Source: Chloroflexota bacterium
Lineage (GTDB): Bacteria > Chloroflexota > Anaerolineae > B4-G1
DNA length: 64,000 nucleotides
Direction of reading: 5' to 3'
Assembly (NCBI GenBank): GCA_024232355.1
Contig: JAAEPW010000972.1
Location: 9,346 to 73,345, forward strand
This document shows positions 8,190 to 16,594 of the stretch, one piece after another. Position 1 is the stretch's first letter. Each line of letters starts with the position of its first letter. The translations under genes were made by a program, and so were the position numbers. The notes under the pieces are model-generated. The model had not been told where the DNA came from and searched no databases. It saw nothing but the letters and a program-made list of their open reading frames with translations.

Positions 8190-9187
8190 GAGATTCCTCC
8201 TATCACTCGAATCAGGCGCAAGGCGATGGTCAACACAAGGCCGCTCCCGAACGTCCAGGCCATAACAGGGATATAGGTAAACATCTCACGCCGCACGCCG
8301 CTCCTGGACGTGTACGTGGACGCACCGGTAAAATTCAGGGCCAGGTAAGCGGTCACCGGCGGCATGAACAACAAATAAATCAAAGCCCCACCCACGCGCA
8401 ACCACCAAACAGCATTGGGAGCACCCAGAAATGCAGTCACGGCAAAGGGAAGGGCCACGACTGCACCCAGGATGAACCCCTTGCTGCTAAAACTACGAGT
8501 AGGGATCCAGGGCAACAGGATGGGAAACAAGGCCGCTCCGGCCAGGAGAGCCGCAACTACAGCCACGGATGCCAACAGTCCCCCAAGAAAGAACATCGCC
8601 ACCGCCCCAATAGCCATATACCGGAAACTAGAGACCACATCGACTGGGATCAGAACCATTCGGTCCCGCAATCCAAAGTGCATTCGGCGCATCTCTGGCG
8701 TAGCCTTTTGGGTTTTGAGATATTCGGGCAGATCGTCCGCTTGCACCGGGCCATATCGGACTCGAAACCCAGAGCGCTTTTTCACCTCGTGAGCGGCGAC
8801 ACCAGGCGCACCTAATTGGGGCAGAATCAGTGTGCGGTGGTTGACAATATTCTGCAAAGCGGTCGCCTCGATGCGGTGCACCAACTCGTCGGTGCCAAAG
8901 GTCCCTTTCCCTGCCGCGCACCAGACGTTGATACCCTTGGTGTCCAGGACCAAGATGTAGCCATCAACACCATCCAGTGCCGACCGCAGAGCATCAAAGC
9001 TGAGCGTATAGTTGGCGGTGACAAAGACGGGCGAATCGACGGCGGGGCTTCCCAGCGCGTACAGCCCCGGCTCCACCAGGTGCCCCATCCGGTTGACGCC
9101 CAATCGCGCCAGAATGTGGTCCCAATAGTCGGCCCGCGTGAGGGCGCTGGTTGTCGATTGGATGTGAGGTTGTATCGAGTTTGTCAT
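8186..9187 (-). CDS. hgcA: HgcA, corrinoid protein for mercury methylation
   Basis: 333 residues from the ATG at 9187, chosen because AAGGAG lies just upstream; the frame is open to 9241. The corrinoid-binding half (about 1-165) contains SPVFVTANYTLSFDALR and then the diagnostic cap-helix motif NVWCAAGK (87-94), with Cys90 as predicted cobalt ligand, followed by GTFGT. The C-terminal half (about 188-328) has five membrane helices, as in characterised HgcA. HgcA passes a methyl group from its cobalamin to Hg(II), giving methylmercury. The fused membrane domain and the adjoining hgcB exclude the related acetyl-CoA pathway corrinoid proteins. It lies 343 bases downstream of arsM on the same strand, with a palindromic element and a candidate promoter between. 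Confidence 0.96.
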   Translation of the reverse strand: MTNSIQPHIQSTTSALTRADYWDHILARLGVNRMGHLVEPGLYALGSPAVDSPVFVTANYTLSFDALRSALDGVDGYILVLDTKGINVWCAAGKGTFGTDELVHRIEATALQNIVNHRTLILPQLGAPGVAAHEVKKRSGFRVRYGPVQADDLPEYLKTQKATPEMRRMHFGLRDRMVLIPVDVVSSFRYMAIGAVAMFFLGGLLASVAVVAALLAGAALFPILLPWIPTRSFSSKGFILGAVVALPFAVTAFLGAPNAVWWLRVGGALIYLLFMPPVTAYLALNFTGASTYTSRSGVRREMFTYIPVMAWTFGSGLVLTIALRLIRVIGGIS

Positions 9188-9203
9188 TATTTCTCCTTCA
9201 TTC

Positions 9204-9232
9204 ATCATATCACATACCTCGGTGATGACCAA
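9204..9232 (-). promoter_or_regulatory. Candidate hgcA promoter
   Basis: On the minus strand: -35 TTGGTC (9227-9232, weak), 17-base spacer, -10 TATGAT (9204-9209) preceded by TGA (extended -10). The start site would fall near 9197, leaving a leader of about 10 bases that still contains the AAGGAG ribosome site. The -35 matches poorly, so confidence is moderate. Confidence 0.45.
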
Positions 9233-9250
9233 CCGGTTCATTAAACATTC

Positions 9251-9402
9251 TGGGTCTTTGGGATTTCGCTTGGTTGATTGCAGACCCTAAAGGTTTTTGG
9301 ACTAAATTTGGTAAAGGGGCCATATGGCCTAGCATAAAAACATTGCTTACACGATCTTGAGCGAAACCTTTAGGGTCTTGCCATGCGAAATCCAAGAGCC
9401 AA
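9251..9402. repeat. MITE-like long imperfect palindrome upstream of hgcA
   Basis: The inner arms AGACCCTAAAGGTTT (9282-9296) and AAACCTTTAGGGTCT (9364-9378) are perfect complements. Outer arms sharing GGATTTCGC / GCGAAATCC lengthen the palindrome to about 46 bases per side, with a 6-base indel. The centre contains the perfect palindrome GGCCATATGGCC (9318-9329). No transposase is encoded. This is consistent with a non-autonomous mobile element or a large hairpin. Confidence 0.65.
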
Positions 9403-9450
9403 CATTTTTACGCTGGGAATCTCTGAGCATGCATAACCAACACACCGGAC

Positions 9451-9499
9451 TCCCGAACTTGTTCGGGCTCTTTCTGCCGCGCCCCTAACAAGTTCGGGA
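9451..9499 (-). terminator. Inverted repeat after arsM
   Basis: TCCCGAACTTGTT (9451-9463) and AACAAGTTCGGGA (9487-9499) are perfectly complementary. The right copy is 31 bases after the arsM stop codon on the minus strand. The left arm can also fold on itself (CCCGAAC / GTTCGGG). There is no T-run, so it is a possible terminator or a message-stabilising hairpin. Confidence 0.45.
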
Positions 9500-9530
9500 A
9501 CAACCCCCTAATCACACGAAGTTTCAGAGC

Positions 9531-10538
9531 CTACGCCGGCTTGTACGCCTTGACCTTGACACTGGCGACAGTTTGACTGAGGTCGTCGAACGAAATACCC
9601 GCCTCGGCCAATAATGCTTTCGCGTCCTCACCCTCAGCCGGTCCATCGGGGCCAGCCATCACCAATTGCACTTCCTCTTCCGTGATCGCTTGATCAGTCG
9701 GCACATAGTCACGAGACACAACCTCCACACGCTCAAACCCTGCCGCGCGGATCTTGTCCAGATAAACCGACTCGTCGAGCGCACCCGCAATACAACCGGC
9801 CCAAGCATCCAGCCTTTCACGGATAGATTGAGGCAGCTCACCGTTCAACACAATATCAGAGACCATCACCCGCCCGCCAGGCTGCAACACGCGGTAGGCT
9901 TCACCAAAGACGGCATCCTTGTCCGGCGAAAGGTTGATGACACAGTTAGAGATGATGACGTCCACCGAATCATTGGGCAGGGGGATGTCCTCCATCTCAC
10001 CATAGCGAAAATCGACGTTCGTCGCGCCCACTTTTTTGGCGTTGCGCCGGGCCAGCCGGATCATGTCGGTCGTCATATCCAACCCGATCACCCGTCCCTC
10101 AGGGCCAACCTTTTTGGCCGCGATAAAGCAATCAATGCCCCCACCCGATCCCAAGTCGAGCACCACCTCGCCCGGCTCAAGTTCGGCGATGGCTGTGGGA
10201 TTGCCACAGCCCAACGAGATGTCGGTCACGCTGTCCGGCAAATCGCCAAGTTCCTCAGTCGAATAGAGCCTGGCGGCAGTACCTGTGCTCTCAACAGCCA
10301 CCTCAGACGGGCCACAACAGCTCGCTTGCGCAGACGCCTCCACCGTATCATCAACAGTCGCTTGCGAGGGGCCACAACAACTTGCCTGAGCCGGTTCCTC
10401 GACCGTTTTCTCAACAGTCGCTTGCGATGGACCGCAGCAACTTGCTTGTGTTGGCTCCTCAACAAAGCGACGGGCGATACCTCCATAAGTTTGGCGCACA
10501 GCTTCCTTGATCTTTGCATCAGACGTAACATTACTCAT
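9531..10538 (-). CDS. arsM: Arsenite S-adenosylmethionine methyltransferase with triplicated CC motif
   Basis: 335 residues. The SAM-binding core VVLDLGSGGGIDCF (about 125-138) and the three conserved ArsM cysteines (Cys111 in SLGCGNP, Cys199 in SNCVINL, Cys249 in AGCIAGAL) are present, so it should methylate trivalent arsenic using SAM and reductant. The N-terminal region is unusual: residues 27-86 are three 20-residue tandem repeats, each with QASCCGPS (Cys pairs 34/35, 54/55, 74/75), where family members I know of usually have one SCCG-type motif. AGGAG lies 9-10 bases upstream of the ATG. It is preceded by arsR and a degenerate copy of the arsR operator, and followed by hgcA. Confidence 0.93.
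   Translation of the reverse strand: MSNVTSDAKIKEAVRQTYGGIARRFVEEPTQASCCGPSQATVEKTVEEPAQASCCGPSQATVDDTVEASAQASCCGPSEVAVESTGTAARLYSTEELGDLPDSVTDISLGCGNPTAIAELEPGEVVLDLGSGGGIDCFIAAKKVGPEGRVIGLDMTTDMIRLARRNAKKVGATNVDFRYGEMEDIPLPNDSVDVIISNCVINLSPDKDAVFGEAYRVLQPGGRVMVSDIVLNGELPQSIRERLDAWAGCIAGALDESVYLDKIRAAGFERVEVVSRDYVPTDQAITEEEVQLVMAGPDGPAEGEDAKALLAEAGISFDDLSQTVASVKVKAYKPA
10281..10460 (-). repeat. Three 60-base tandem repeats inside arsM
   Basis: Three in-frame units of 60 bases encode the repeated CCGPS segments (residues 27-46, 47-66 and 67-86). The two upstream units are the most alike at the DNA level, sharing for example CAACAGTCGCTTGCGA on the plus strand, which suggests recent duplication. 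The period is exactly 20 codons. Confidence 0.9.
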
Positions 10539-10557
10539 TTCTTATTTCTCCTTTTCT

Positions 10558-10585
10558 ATATATATATATTTGAATGTGTCTATAT
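10558..10585 (-). promoter_or_regulatory. Degenerate ArsR operator in front of arsM
   Basis: Read on the minus strand, these 28 bases match the operator at 10905-10932 at 23 positions. The half-site ATATAGACA is intact; the opposite half has become an AT repeat. It lies between the arsR stop codon and the arsM ribosome site, so it could give a second point of control for arsM. Confidence 0.6.
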
Positions 10586-10603
10586 GTTGTGACAAAAAAA
10601 CAT

Positions 10604-10891
10604 CTATATTTCGCACGCCTCCTGGGCATCAAATTTGGCGATGAGTTGACCACAGCACTCAACCACACTATCGCGGTTGATCGAGTAAAACACTTGCTTG
10701 CCCTCTTTCCGGTTGGCCACCAGATTGAACTGCTTGAGAACACTCAGATGATGAGAAATGCTCGGTTGAGACATGGAGAATGCGTCCACAATATCACTGA
10801 CACATTTCTCCCCCTCCATCAGCATCTCTAAGATTTGCTGGCGCGTATCGTCAGCCAAGGCTTTGCAAAATTCTACACAGTCAATCGTCAT
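10604..10891 (-). CDS. arsR: ArsR/SmtB-family metalloid-responsive repressor
   Basis: 95 residues with a winged-helix core: LADDTRQQILEML, CVSDIVDAFSMSQPSISHHLSVLK (recognition helix) and a wing with GKQVFYSIN. Cysteines are at 5, 9, 30, 79, 80 and 93; Cys30 starts the CVSDI stretch where classic ArsR proteins have ELCVCDL, and a vicinal pair Cys79-Cys80 lies near the C-terminus, so the As(III) site probably differs from that of E. coli ArsR. It has a strong promoter overlapped by a perfect palindromic operator, so it is probably autoregulated, and it should control arsM. Confidence 0.93.
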   Translation of the reverse strand: MTIDCVEFCKALADDTRQQILEMLMEGEKCVSDIVDAFSMSQPSISHHLSVLKQFNLVANRKEGKQVFYSINRDSVVECCGQLIAKFDAQEACEI

Positions 10892-10904
10892 AATTCGATC
10901 CTAT

Positions 10905-10932
10905 ATATAGACATTTTTCAATATGTCTATAT
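10905..10932 (-). promoter_or_regulatory. ArsR operator palindrome
   Basis: ATATAGACAT (10905-10914 on the plus strand) and ATGTCTATAT (10923-10932) are perfect 10-base arms separated by 8 bases. The palindrome overlaps the -10 box and the expected start site of arsR, where a bound repressor would block transcription. A degenerate copy precedes arsM. Confidence 0.85.
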
Positions 10933-10959
10933 GATACCACACTTTTACTGGCTTGTCAA
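10931..10959 (-). promoter_or_regulatory. arsR: arsR promoter
   Basis: On the minus strand: perfect -35 TTGACA (10954-10959), 17-base spacer, -10 TATCAT (10931-10936) preceded by TGG. The operator overlaps the -10. It is back to back with the promoter of the Mrr gene. Confidence 0.85.
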
Positions 10960-10964
10960 TCCTT

Positions 10965-10993
10965 TTGCTAGGGACAAGAAAGTGCGGTATAAT
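10965..10993 (+). promoter_or_regulatory. Promoter of the Mrr-type nuclease gene
   Basis: -35 TTGCTA (10965-10970), 17-base spacer, perfect -10 TATAAT (10988-10993). It diverges from the arsR promoter with 5 bases between the two -35 boxes. Confidence 0.75.
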
Positions 10994-11045
10994 CTGCCCG
11001 TTAGACCATGAACTCCATAAGAGTATCAAAGCACTTGAGGAATAA

Positions 11046-12227
11046 ATGACCGAGAGTACTAGAAAAGTTCGTACACCTTTATACCCTCTGTATTCAGTGG
11101 TACATCAGCTTGTAACTATTTGGCAGGGTGTCTCAAAATCCGCCGTCAAAGACATGATAAAAGCCATTCGCGAACAAACCGGCACCCCAAAAAATCCGGT
11201 GGATTGGTCTGACCCAGACGTATGGATTCAAGAAAAGCTTACAAGTGAAAACGCTGAACTTGCTCAAAGAATATGGTCAGCAAGTCAAGGTGTCGTGAAT
11301 CCTCGCTACACTTATGGTAGTTATCTGTTTATCAGTACCCACGAATTACTAGAACCTGACGCCAAGGGTATCTATCAACTTACCCAGAGAGGGCAAGGTT
11401 TTCTAAACAAGGATCTAGATCTAGTTAGTGAAATAGATGATACAGAAGGTCTACTACAACTACTAACAATATTGTCAGTTAAAATTAGAGCCAAACGTGC
11501 TGATTTATTACCTGAATGGACAGATTTTCTACACGAATATTCCAAATTTGGTAGCTCAACAACAATCAGGGAAACTATGCGTCGTCGTTTACTAAATCTC
11601 ATTGAGCGTGATTTGATTCGACGGGAAAGCAATACTTATATCATCACCAATAAAGGTATCAACTATGCCGCACGCTATACCCCACAGACTGCAACTCCCC
11701 GCAAAAAAGTGATACGCAACGTTAGTGCATACAACGACAAGCAACGTACAGCTTTGCAGCAAAAAATTGGTACTATGCATCCATACCACTTTGAGCATCT
11801 TGTACGCGAGTTACTAGAAGCTATGGGCTATGAAGATGTAACGGTTACCAAAGAAAGTGGCGACAAAGGAGTTGATGTTGTAGCTACTGTTCAGTTCGGA
11901 ATTACTACTATCAAAGAAGTAATCCAAGTCAAGCGATATAAAGGCAATATTGGTCGCCCGATTTTGGATCAACTTCGTGGAGCACTACCTTATCATAAAG
12001 CTATTCGCGGCACTATCATCACTACAGGAGGGTTCACTCAGGGATGCAGAGATGCAGCTCTGTTTCCTGGCGCTGCTCCGATTGGTCTTATCAATGGCGA
12101 TAAATTACTAGATTTGCTTATAGAACACGAGATTGGCATTCAAAAACAATCTATATCTCTCTACGAATTGGATGACGAATTTTTTAGAGCTTTCGATAGA
12201 GATGGTATGCTAGATACAGTTGATTAG
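11046..12227 (+). CDS. mrr: Mrr-like type IV restriction endonuclease
   Basis: 393 residues. The N-terminal part (about 1-220) has winged-helix-like segments. The C-terminal Mrr_cat domain (about 245-350) carries the PD-(D/E)xK signature: HFEHLVRELLEAMGY, DKGVDVVA (Asp) and EVIQVKRYKG (Gln-x-Lys). Mrr enzymes cut DNA with foreign methylation. GAGG lies six bases before the ATG. The gene is clearly more AT-rich than both neighbours and has different codon use, a sign of horizontal acquisition. No methylase or other defence gene accompanies it. Its end overlaps the open frame, but not the likely start, of the next gene. Confidence 0.88.
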   Translation: MTESTRKVRTPLYPLYSVVHQLVTIWQGVSKSAVKDMIKAIREQTGTPKNPVDWSDPDVWIQEKLTSENAELAQRIWSASQGVVNPRYTYGSYLFISTHELLEPDAKGIYQLTQRGQGFLNKDLDLVSEIDDTEGLLQLLTILSVKIRAKRADLLPEWTDFLHEYSKFGSSTTIRETMRRRLLNLIERDLIRRESNTYIITNKGINYAARYTPQTATPRKKVIRNVSAYNDKQRTALQQKIGTMHPYHFEHLVRELLEAMGYEDVTVTKESGDKGVDVVATVQFGITTIKEVIQVKRYKGNIGRPILDQLRGALPYHKAIRGTIITTGGFTQGCRDAALFPGAAPIGLINGDKLLDLLIEHEIGIQKQSISLYELDDEFFRAFDRDGMLDTVD

Positions 12228-12264
12228 ACCAAGAATAACTCAGCCCAAAAAGGGAGGCTTGACG

Positions 12265-13239
12265 TTGCGAGCACTGATCACCGGAGCAGGCGGATTCGTA
12301 GGGGGGCACCTGTGTGCTTATTTGTTGGCGCACACCAATTGGGAGTTGCTAGGCACCGTCTACCCACATCCGGTCGAGGTCGAGCAACCAGAACCGCGCC
12401 TGCGACTCAAATACGCCGACCTGCGCAATCGAAAGCAAGTGAGCACACTCGTAGACGAGGTACAGCCCGACTATATTTTTCACTTGGCGGCCCAAGCTTT
12501 TGTTCCCGCATCTTTTGCAGACCCGTGGGATACACTGGAGAATAACATTCGCGGCCAGTTGAACTTGTTAGAAGCAATACGGCAGTCGGAGCACGAAACA
12601 CGATTTCTGATCATTGGATCAAACGAGGAATATGGAGCACCAAAGCCTGACGAACTGCCCGTGATGGAGAAAAATCCGCTTCGGCCCAACAACCCCTATG
12701 CGGTGAGTAAAGTGACCCAAGATTTTCTGGGCTTGCAATATCATTTGTCGTATGGATTGCCCATCGTGCGGGTACGTCCATTCAATCACACCGGACCGGG
12801 ACAATCTCCTCGTTTCGTCGTCCCAGCCTTTGCCAGCCAGATTGCCCGCATTGAAGCCGGTCTGCAAGAACCAGTGATGAAGGTAGGGAATCTAAAAGCA
12901 GCCCGTGACTTTACCGACGTGCGGGACATTGTACGAGGTTATCATCTGGCAGCAACTCTGGGAAAGCCCGGACAAGTATACAATTTGGCGTCCGAACAAC
13001 CGCAAACGATACAGGGGTTGTTAAAGACGCTCTTGAGTTATGCGCAAGTAGAGATCCGCGTCGAGAGAGATCCAGATCGTTACCGCCCTGTTGACGTACC
13101 AGAGGTCTATGGCAGTTCGGAAAAGTTTCGCCATATTACAGGGTGGACGCCTCAAATTCCGTTTGAACAGACATTACGCGACACTCTGGCGTATTGGCGG
13201 GGCCAAGTCGAAAAAGAAAATCTAAAAAGTGAGGAATAA
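12265..13239 (+). CDS. rmd: GDP-4-keto-6-deoxy-D-mannose reductase-like SDR enzyme
   Basis: 324 residues from the TTG at 12265, with GGGAGG seven bases upstream; the frame is open to 12220 but that part overlaps mrr. It has the Rossmann motif ITGAGGFVGGHL at the N-terminus and a YAVSKVTQ catalytic Tyr-Lys pair, as in extended short-chain dehydrogenases. With the adjoining gmd it should turn GDP-4-keto-6-deoxy-mannose into GDP-D-rhamnose (Rmd type); a 4-epimerising reductase is the alternative, and the substrate is inferred from the neighbour. The gmd start follows after a 4-base gap. Confidence 0.8.
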   Translation: MRALITGAGGFVGGHLCAYLLAHTNWELLGTVYPHPVEVEQPEPRLRLKYADLRNRKQVSTLVDEVQPDYIFHLAAQAFVPASFADPWDTLENNIRGQLNLLEAIRQSEHETRFLIIGSNEEYGAPKPDELPVMEKNPLRPNNPYAVSKVTQDFLGLQYHLSYGLPIVRVRPFNHTGPGQSPRFVVPAFASQIARIEAGLQEPVMKVGNLKAARDFTDVRDIVRGYHLAATLGKPGQVYNLASEQPQTIQGLLKTLLSYAQVEIRVERDPDRYRPVDVPEVYGSSEKFRHITGWTPQIPFEQTLRDTLAYWRGQVEKENLKSEE

Positions 13240-13243
13240 GTAA

Positions 13244-14215
<972 letters not shown>

Positions 14216-14240
14216 ATGACTGAATGTAGGAGAGAATAAA

Positions 14241-15608
14241 TTGGCCAGGCTTTTTGGAACAGACGGCATCCGCGGTGAGGCGAATCGTTGGCCCCTAACA
14301 GCCGATTTCATGTTGAGGACCGGGCAAGCCATTGCCCAGATGATAAGGCGCAATCGAGACACCAGACCACGAGTCGTGATCGGCCGGGATCCCAGACAAT
14401 CTGGGTTTATGATGGAGAGTGCGTTAGCTGCCGGGTTGATGTCTCAAGGTATCGACGTGATGCTATCAGGGATGATTACGACACCCGGTGTGGCCTATCT
14501 GACCCGAACACATCAAGCACAGGTGGGTATCGTGATCTCTGCGTCACACAATCCCTTTGACCATAACGGGATCAAAATCTTTGGGAGCGATGGGTTTAAA
14601 ATCTCGGACGAGATAGAGATTGAAATTGAGCGGCTCTTGTTGGATGATGATACCGAATTTGTAAAGACGGACGCCAATCATTTGGGTCTGAGTTGGGACG
14701 CCGGTGAATGGCGTCAGGATTACGTGGACTATCTCGTTGGAACCTGGGGACAAGAACACTCGCTGCAAGGAGAACGCATCGTGCTAGACTGTGCCAACGG
14801 CGCGACTTCAGAGATCGCGCCCGAGGTATTCCGCCGCCTGGGTGCTGACATCGTCGTGATGGAAAATACGCCGAATGGTTTCAACATCAACGAAAACTAT
14901 GAATATATTCGCCCCGAATCCCTGCGTGCTGTTGTTTTGAAAGAAAAGGCCATCGCAGGCATCGCCTTTGACGGTGATGGAGATCGCGTCATGCTCATCG
15001 ACGAACGAGGCGGTTTCATCAATGGCGACGGCATTCTGGCCATCCTGGCTCGCGATATGAAAAGCAAAGGATTGCTGACAAACAATGCCGTCGTCAGCAC
15101 ACCGATGAGCAACTGGGGTCTTAAAGCATCGCTGGAAAAAGTGGACATTCGTCTGGAAGAAACCTCGGTCGGTGACCGGTTTGTGCTGCAACGAATGATC
15201 GAAGAGAATTACGCGCTGGGAGGAGAACAATCCGGTCACATCATCATGTTTGGAGATGGACAAACCACCGGGGATGGCATCCAGTCTGCTTTGGCAGTGC
15301 TCAAGGCGGTTGTCAGTGAATCCAATCAGAGCCTATCGGCGCTGGCAGCTTGCATCCGCGAGTTCCCTGAATGTTTAACCAACATAGACGTCTCTCACAA
15401 ACCTCCGTTACAGACGATTCCAGAGGTACAGACGGCGCTCGATCATCTGCATGAATCGTTGGGCAAAAATATTGATGTCACATTGAGATATTCGGGGACA
15501 GAAAGTAAGCTTCGGCTCAAGATCCGGGCTGGCGAGGAGCACGATCGGGAAACGTTGGAACAAGAGGCCGGGGCATTTATGGCAATTGCAAAACAGGTGA
15601 TTGGGTAA
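14241..15608 (+). CDS. glmM: Phosphoglucosamine mutase
   Basis: 455 residues, starting at TTG with AGGAG eight bases upstream. The N-terminus RLFGTDGIRGEAN, the catalytic phosphoserine loop ISASHNPFDHNGIK (Ser102), the metal loop FDGDGDR and the sugar loop GGEQSGHI match GlmM, which makes glucosamine-1-phosphate for UDP-GlcNAc and peptidoglycan synthesis. Length is normal. It lies between gmd and an exonuclease-phosphatase-like gene, all on the plus strand. Confidence 0.93.
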   Translation: MARLFGTDGIRGEANRWPLTADFMLRTGQAIAQMIRRNRDTRPRVVIGRDPRQSGFMMESALAAGLMSQGIDVMLSGMITTPGVAYLTRTHQAQVGIVISASHNPFDHNGIKIFGSDGFKISDEIEIEIERLLLDDDTEFVKTDANHLGLSWDAGEWRQDYVDYLVGTWGQEHSLQGERIVLDCANGATSEIAPEVFRRLGADIVVMENTPNGFNINENYEYIRPESLRAVVLKEKAIAGIAFDGDGDRVMLIDERGGFINGDGILAILARDMKSKGLLTNNAVVSTPMSNWGLKASLEKVDIRLEETSVGDRFVLQRMIEENYALGGEQSGHIIMFGDGQTTGDGIQSALAVLKAVVSESNQSLSALAACIREFPECLTNIDVSHKPPLQTIPEVQTALDHLHESLGKNIDVTLRYSGTESKLRLKIRAGEEHDRETLEQEAGAFMAIAKQVIG

Positions 15609-15647
15609 ACTGACCAAGACTGTCGAGAGGTCCCTTGAGACTGAATT

Positions 15648-16553
15648 ATGAGCCAAAACTCACAGTTTCGATTAATGACATACAATATTAGGGGCAAGAT
15701 GGGGGACCTTGACTCGGCGCTTGACGGCGTCGTTCAAGTGATTCAGGATGTTGCACCTGATGTTCTGGTGATTCAAGAAGCAGCCGAGTTTCAAGACGCA
15801 GACAGCGTGTGGCATAGTGACCTGGATCAAATTGCTCAAGCCCTCGATATTGGCAAACACGTTCACTTTGGGCCGACCGTTTCTATGCGAGAACATCTGA
15901 ACGTACAGCAGCCCTTGTTTGTCCAGGGTATTTTCAACGATTGGCAAGACTGGAGAAAAGGCAACGCGATCCTTTCTCGCTGGGAATTTGTGCGATTGGG
16001 CGATCCCTCCAAAGCGGGCGTACCAAAGAGCGTGCCGCTCTACCAAACACCGTTGTATCGTGGGAATCGGGATACAGAAGCCAGGCACGCGTTACTCGCA
16101 CGGATAAATAGAGCACCTATTTATCCCTTTGTCGTTGGCGTGCACTTGACGACTTTGGTCGCTGAACGGAAGAAGCAGGGGAACCCTGCTTCACTCCCTG
16201 ACAAGACTGAAAAAGCTCAGATTCTTCGGTTCAAGCAAGCAAGACGACTTTTACATTTATTGAGGGAACACGTTCTCGAGCGTGAGGAAATGGTTTTTTT
16301 GTTGGGTGACTTTAACACTGTTGCCAGTGAGCCCTGTATCTCGTCCGTGTTGCAAAGGGAAGGCGGATTTGTGCATTTGATGCCAACTCGAGGCCCAGGC
16401 ATCACTCACCTTCAAGTTTCTGAGCCGATTGATCATATTTTTGTGTATCCTCGTGACAGACTAGTCGAGTATCAATGTTGGATAGTAGATAATCCGGTTG
16501 CTCGCCAAGCATCGGACCACTTGCCTGTGGTGACCGACGTCACGATAAAGTGA
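15648..16553 (+). CDS. Endonuclease/exonuclease/phosphatase family protein
   Basis: 301 residues, cytoplasmic (no signal peptide). EEP-fold motifs are in order: LMTYNIRG, VIQEAAEF (metal Glu), GVHLTTL, LLGDFNTV (Asp/Asn) and SDHLPVVTDV (catalytic Asp-His). Substrates of this fold include DNA, phosphoinositides and sphingomyelin, and sequence alone does not choose. An insertion around residues 155-200, with a basic KKQGNPASLPDKTEK segment, is a feature of this copy. Bases are slightly more AT-rich than the genes on either side. Confidence 0.82.
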   Translation: MSQNSQFRLMTYNIRGKMGDLDSALDGVVQVIQDVAPDVLVIQEAAEFQDADSVWHSDLDQIAQALDIGKHVHFGPTVSMREHLNVQQPLFVQGIFNDWQDWRKGNAILSRWEFVRLGDPSKAGVPKSVPLYQTPLYRGNRDTEARHALLARINRAPIYPFVVGVHLTTLVAERKKQGNPASLPDKTEKAQILRFKQARRLLHLLREHVLEREEMVFLLGDFNTVASEPCISSVLQREGGFVHLMPTRGPGITHLQVSEPIDHIFVYPRDRLVEYQCWIVDNPVARQASDHLPVVTDVTIK

Positions 16554-16594
16554 TCTTGGCAAGCGTATATGGAAATATAAAGGAGGAAAAAACG

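Larger units (their letters stand above)
9188..9530 (-). other. 343-base gap between arsM and hgcA
   Basis: No credible gene. It holds, in minus-strand order, an inverted repeat that could end the arsM message (9451-9499), a MITE-like palindrome of about 150 bases (9251-9402), and a candidate hgcA promoter (9204-9232). A 61-codon minus-strand frame (9210-9395) crosses the palindrome and is judged spurious. No ArsR-type half-site like those at arsR and arsM is seen here. Confidence 0.7.

Noticed and set aside
8186..9187. Reading the corrinoid protein as CdhD/AcsC (acetyl-CoA pathway) instead of HgcA
   Set aside because: The exact NVWCAAGK motif, the five-helix C-terminal membrane domain and the overlapping HgcB-type ferredoxin do not occur together in CdhD-type proteins.
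9210..9395. 61-codon ORF on the minus strand across the palindrome
   Set aside because: It reads through a palindrome, has no ribosome site and overlaps the likely hgcA promoter; a chance frame.
9188..9530. Cobalamin riboswitch in front of hgcA
   Set aside because: The conserved B12-box and core elements are not visible; the folding comes from the MITE-like palindrome.
11046..12227. Defence island around mrr
   Set aside because: No methylase, abortive-infection or toxin-antitoxin gene was recognised on either side; neighbours are arsR and sugar metabolism.
12220..12264. Upstream start of the rmd-like gene at 12220
   Set aside because: It would overlap mrr and add 15 residues without family similarity; the TTG at 12265 has a strong ribosome site and begins at the Rossmann motif.
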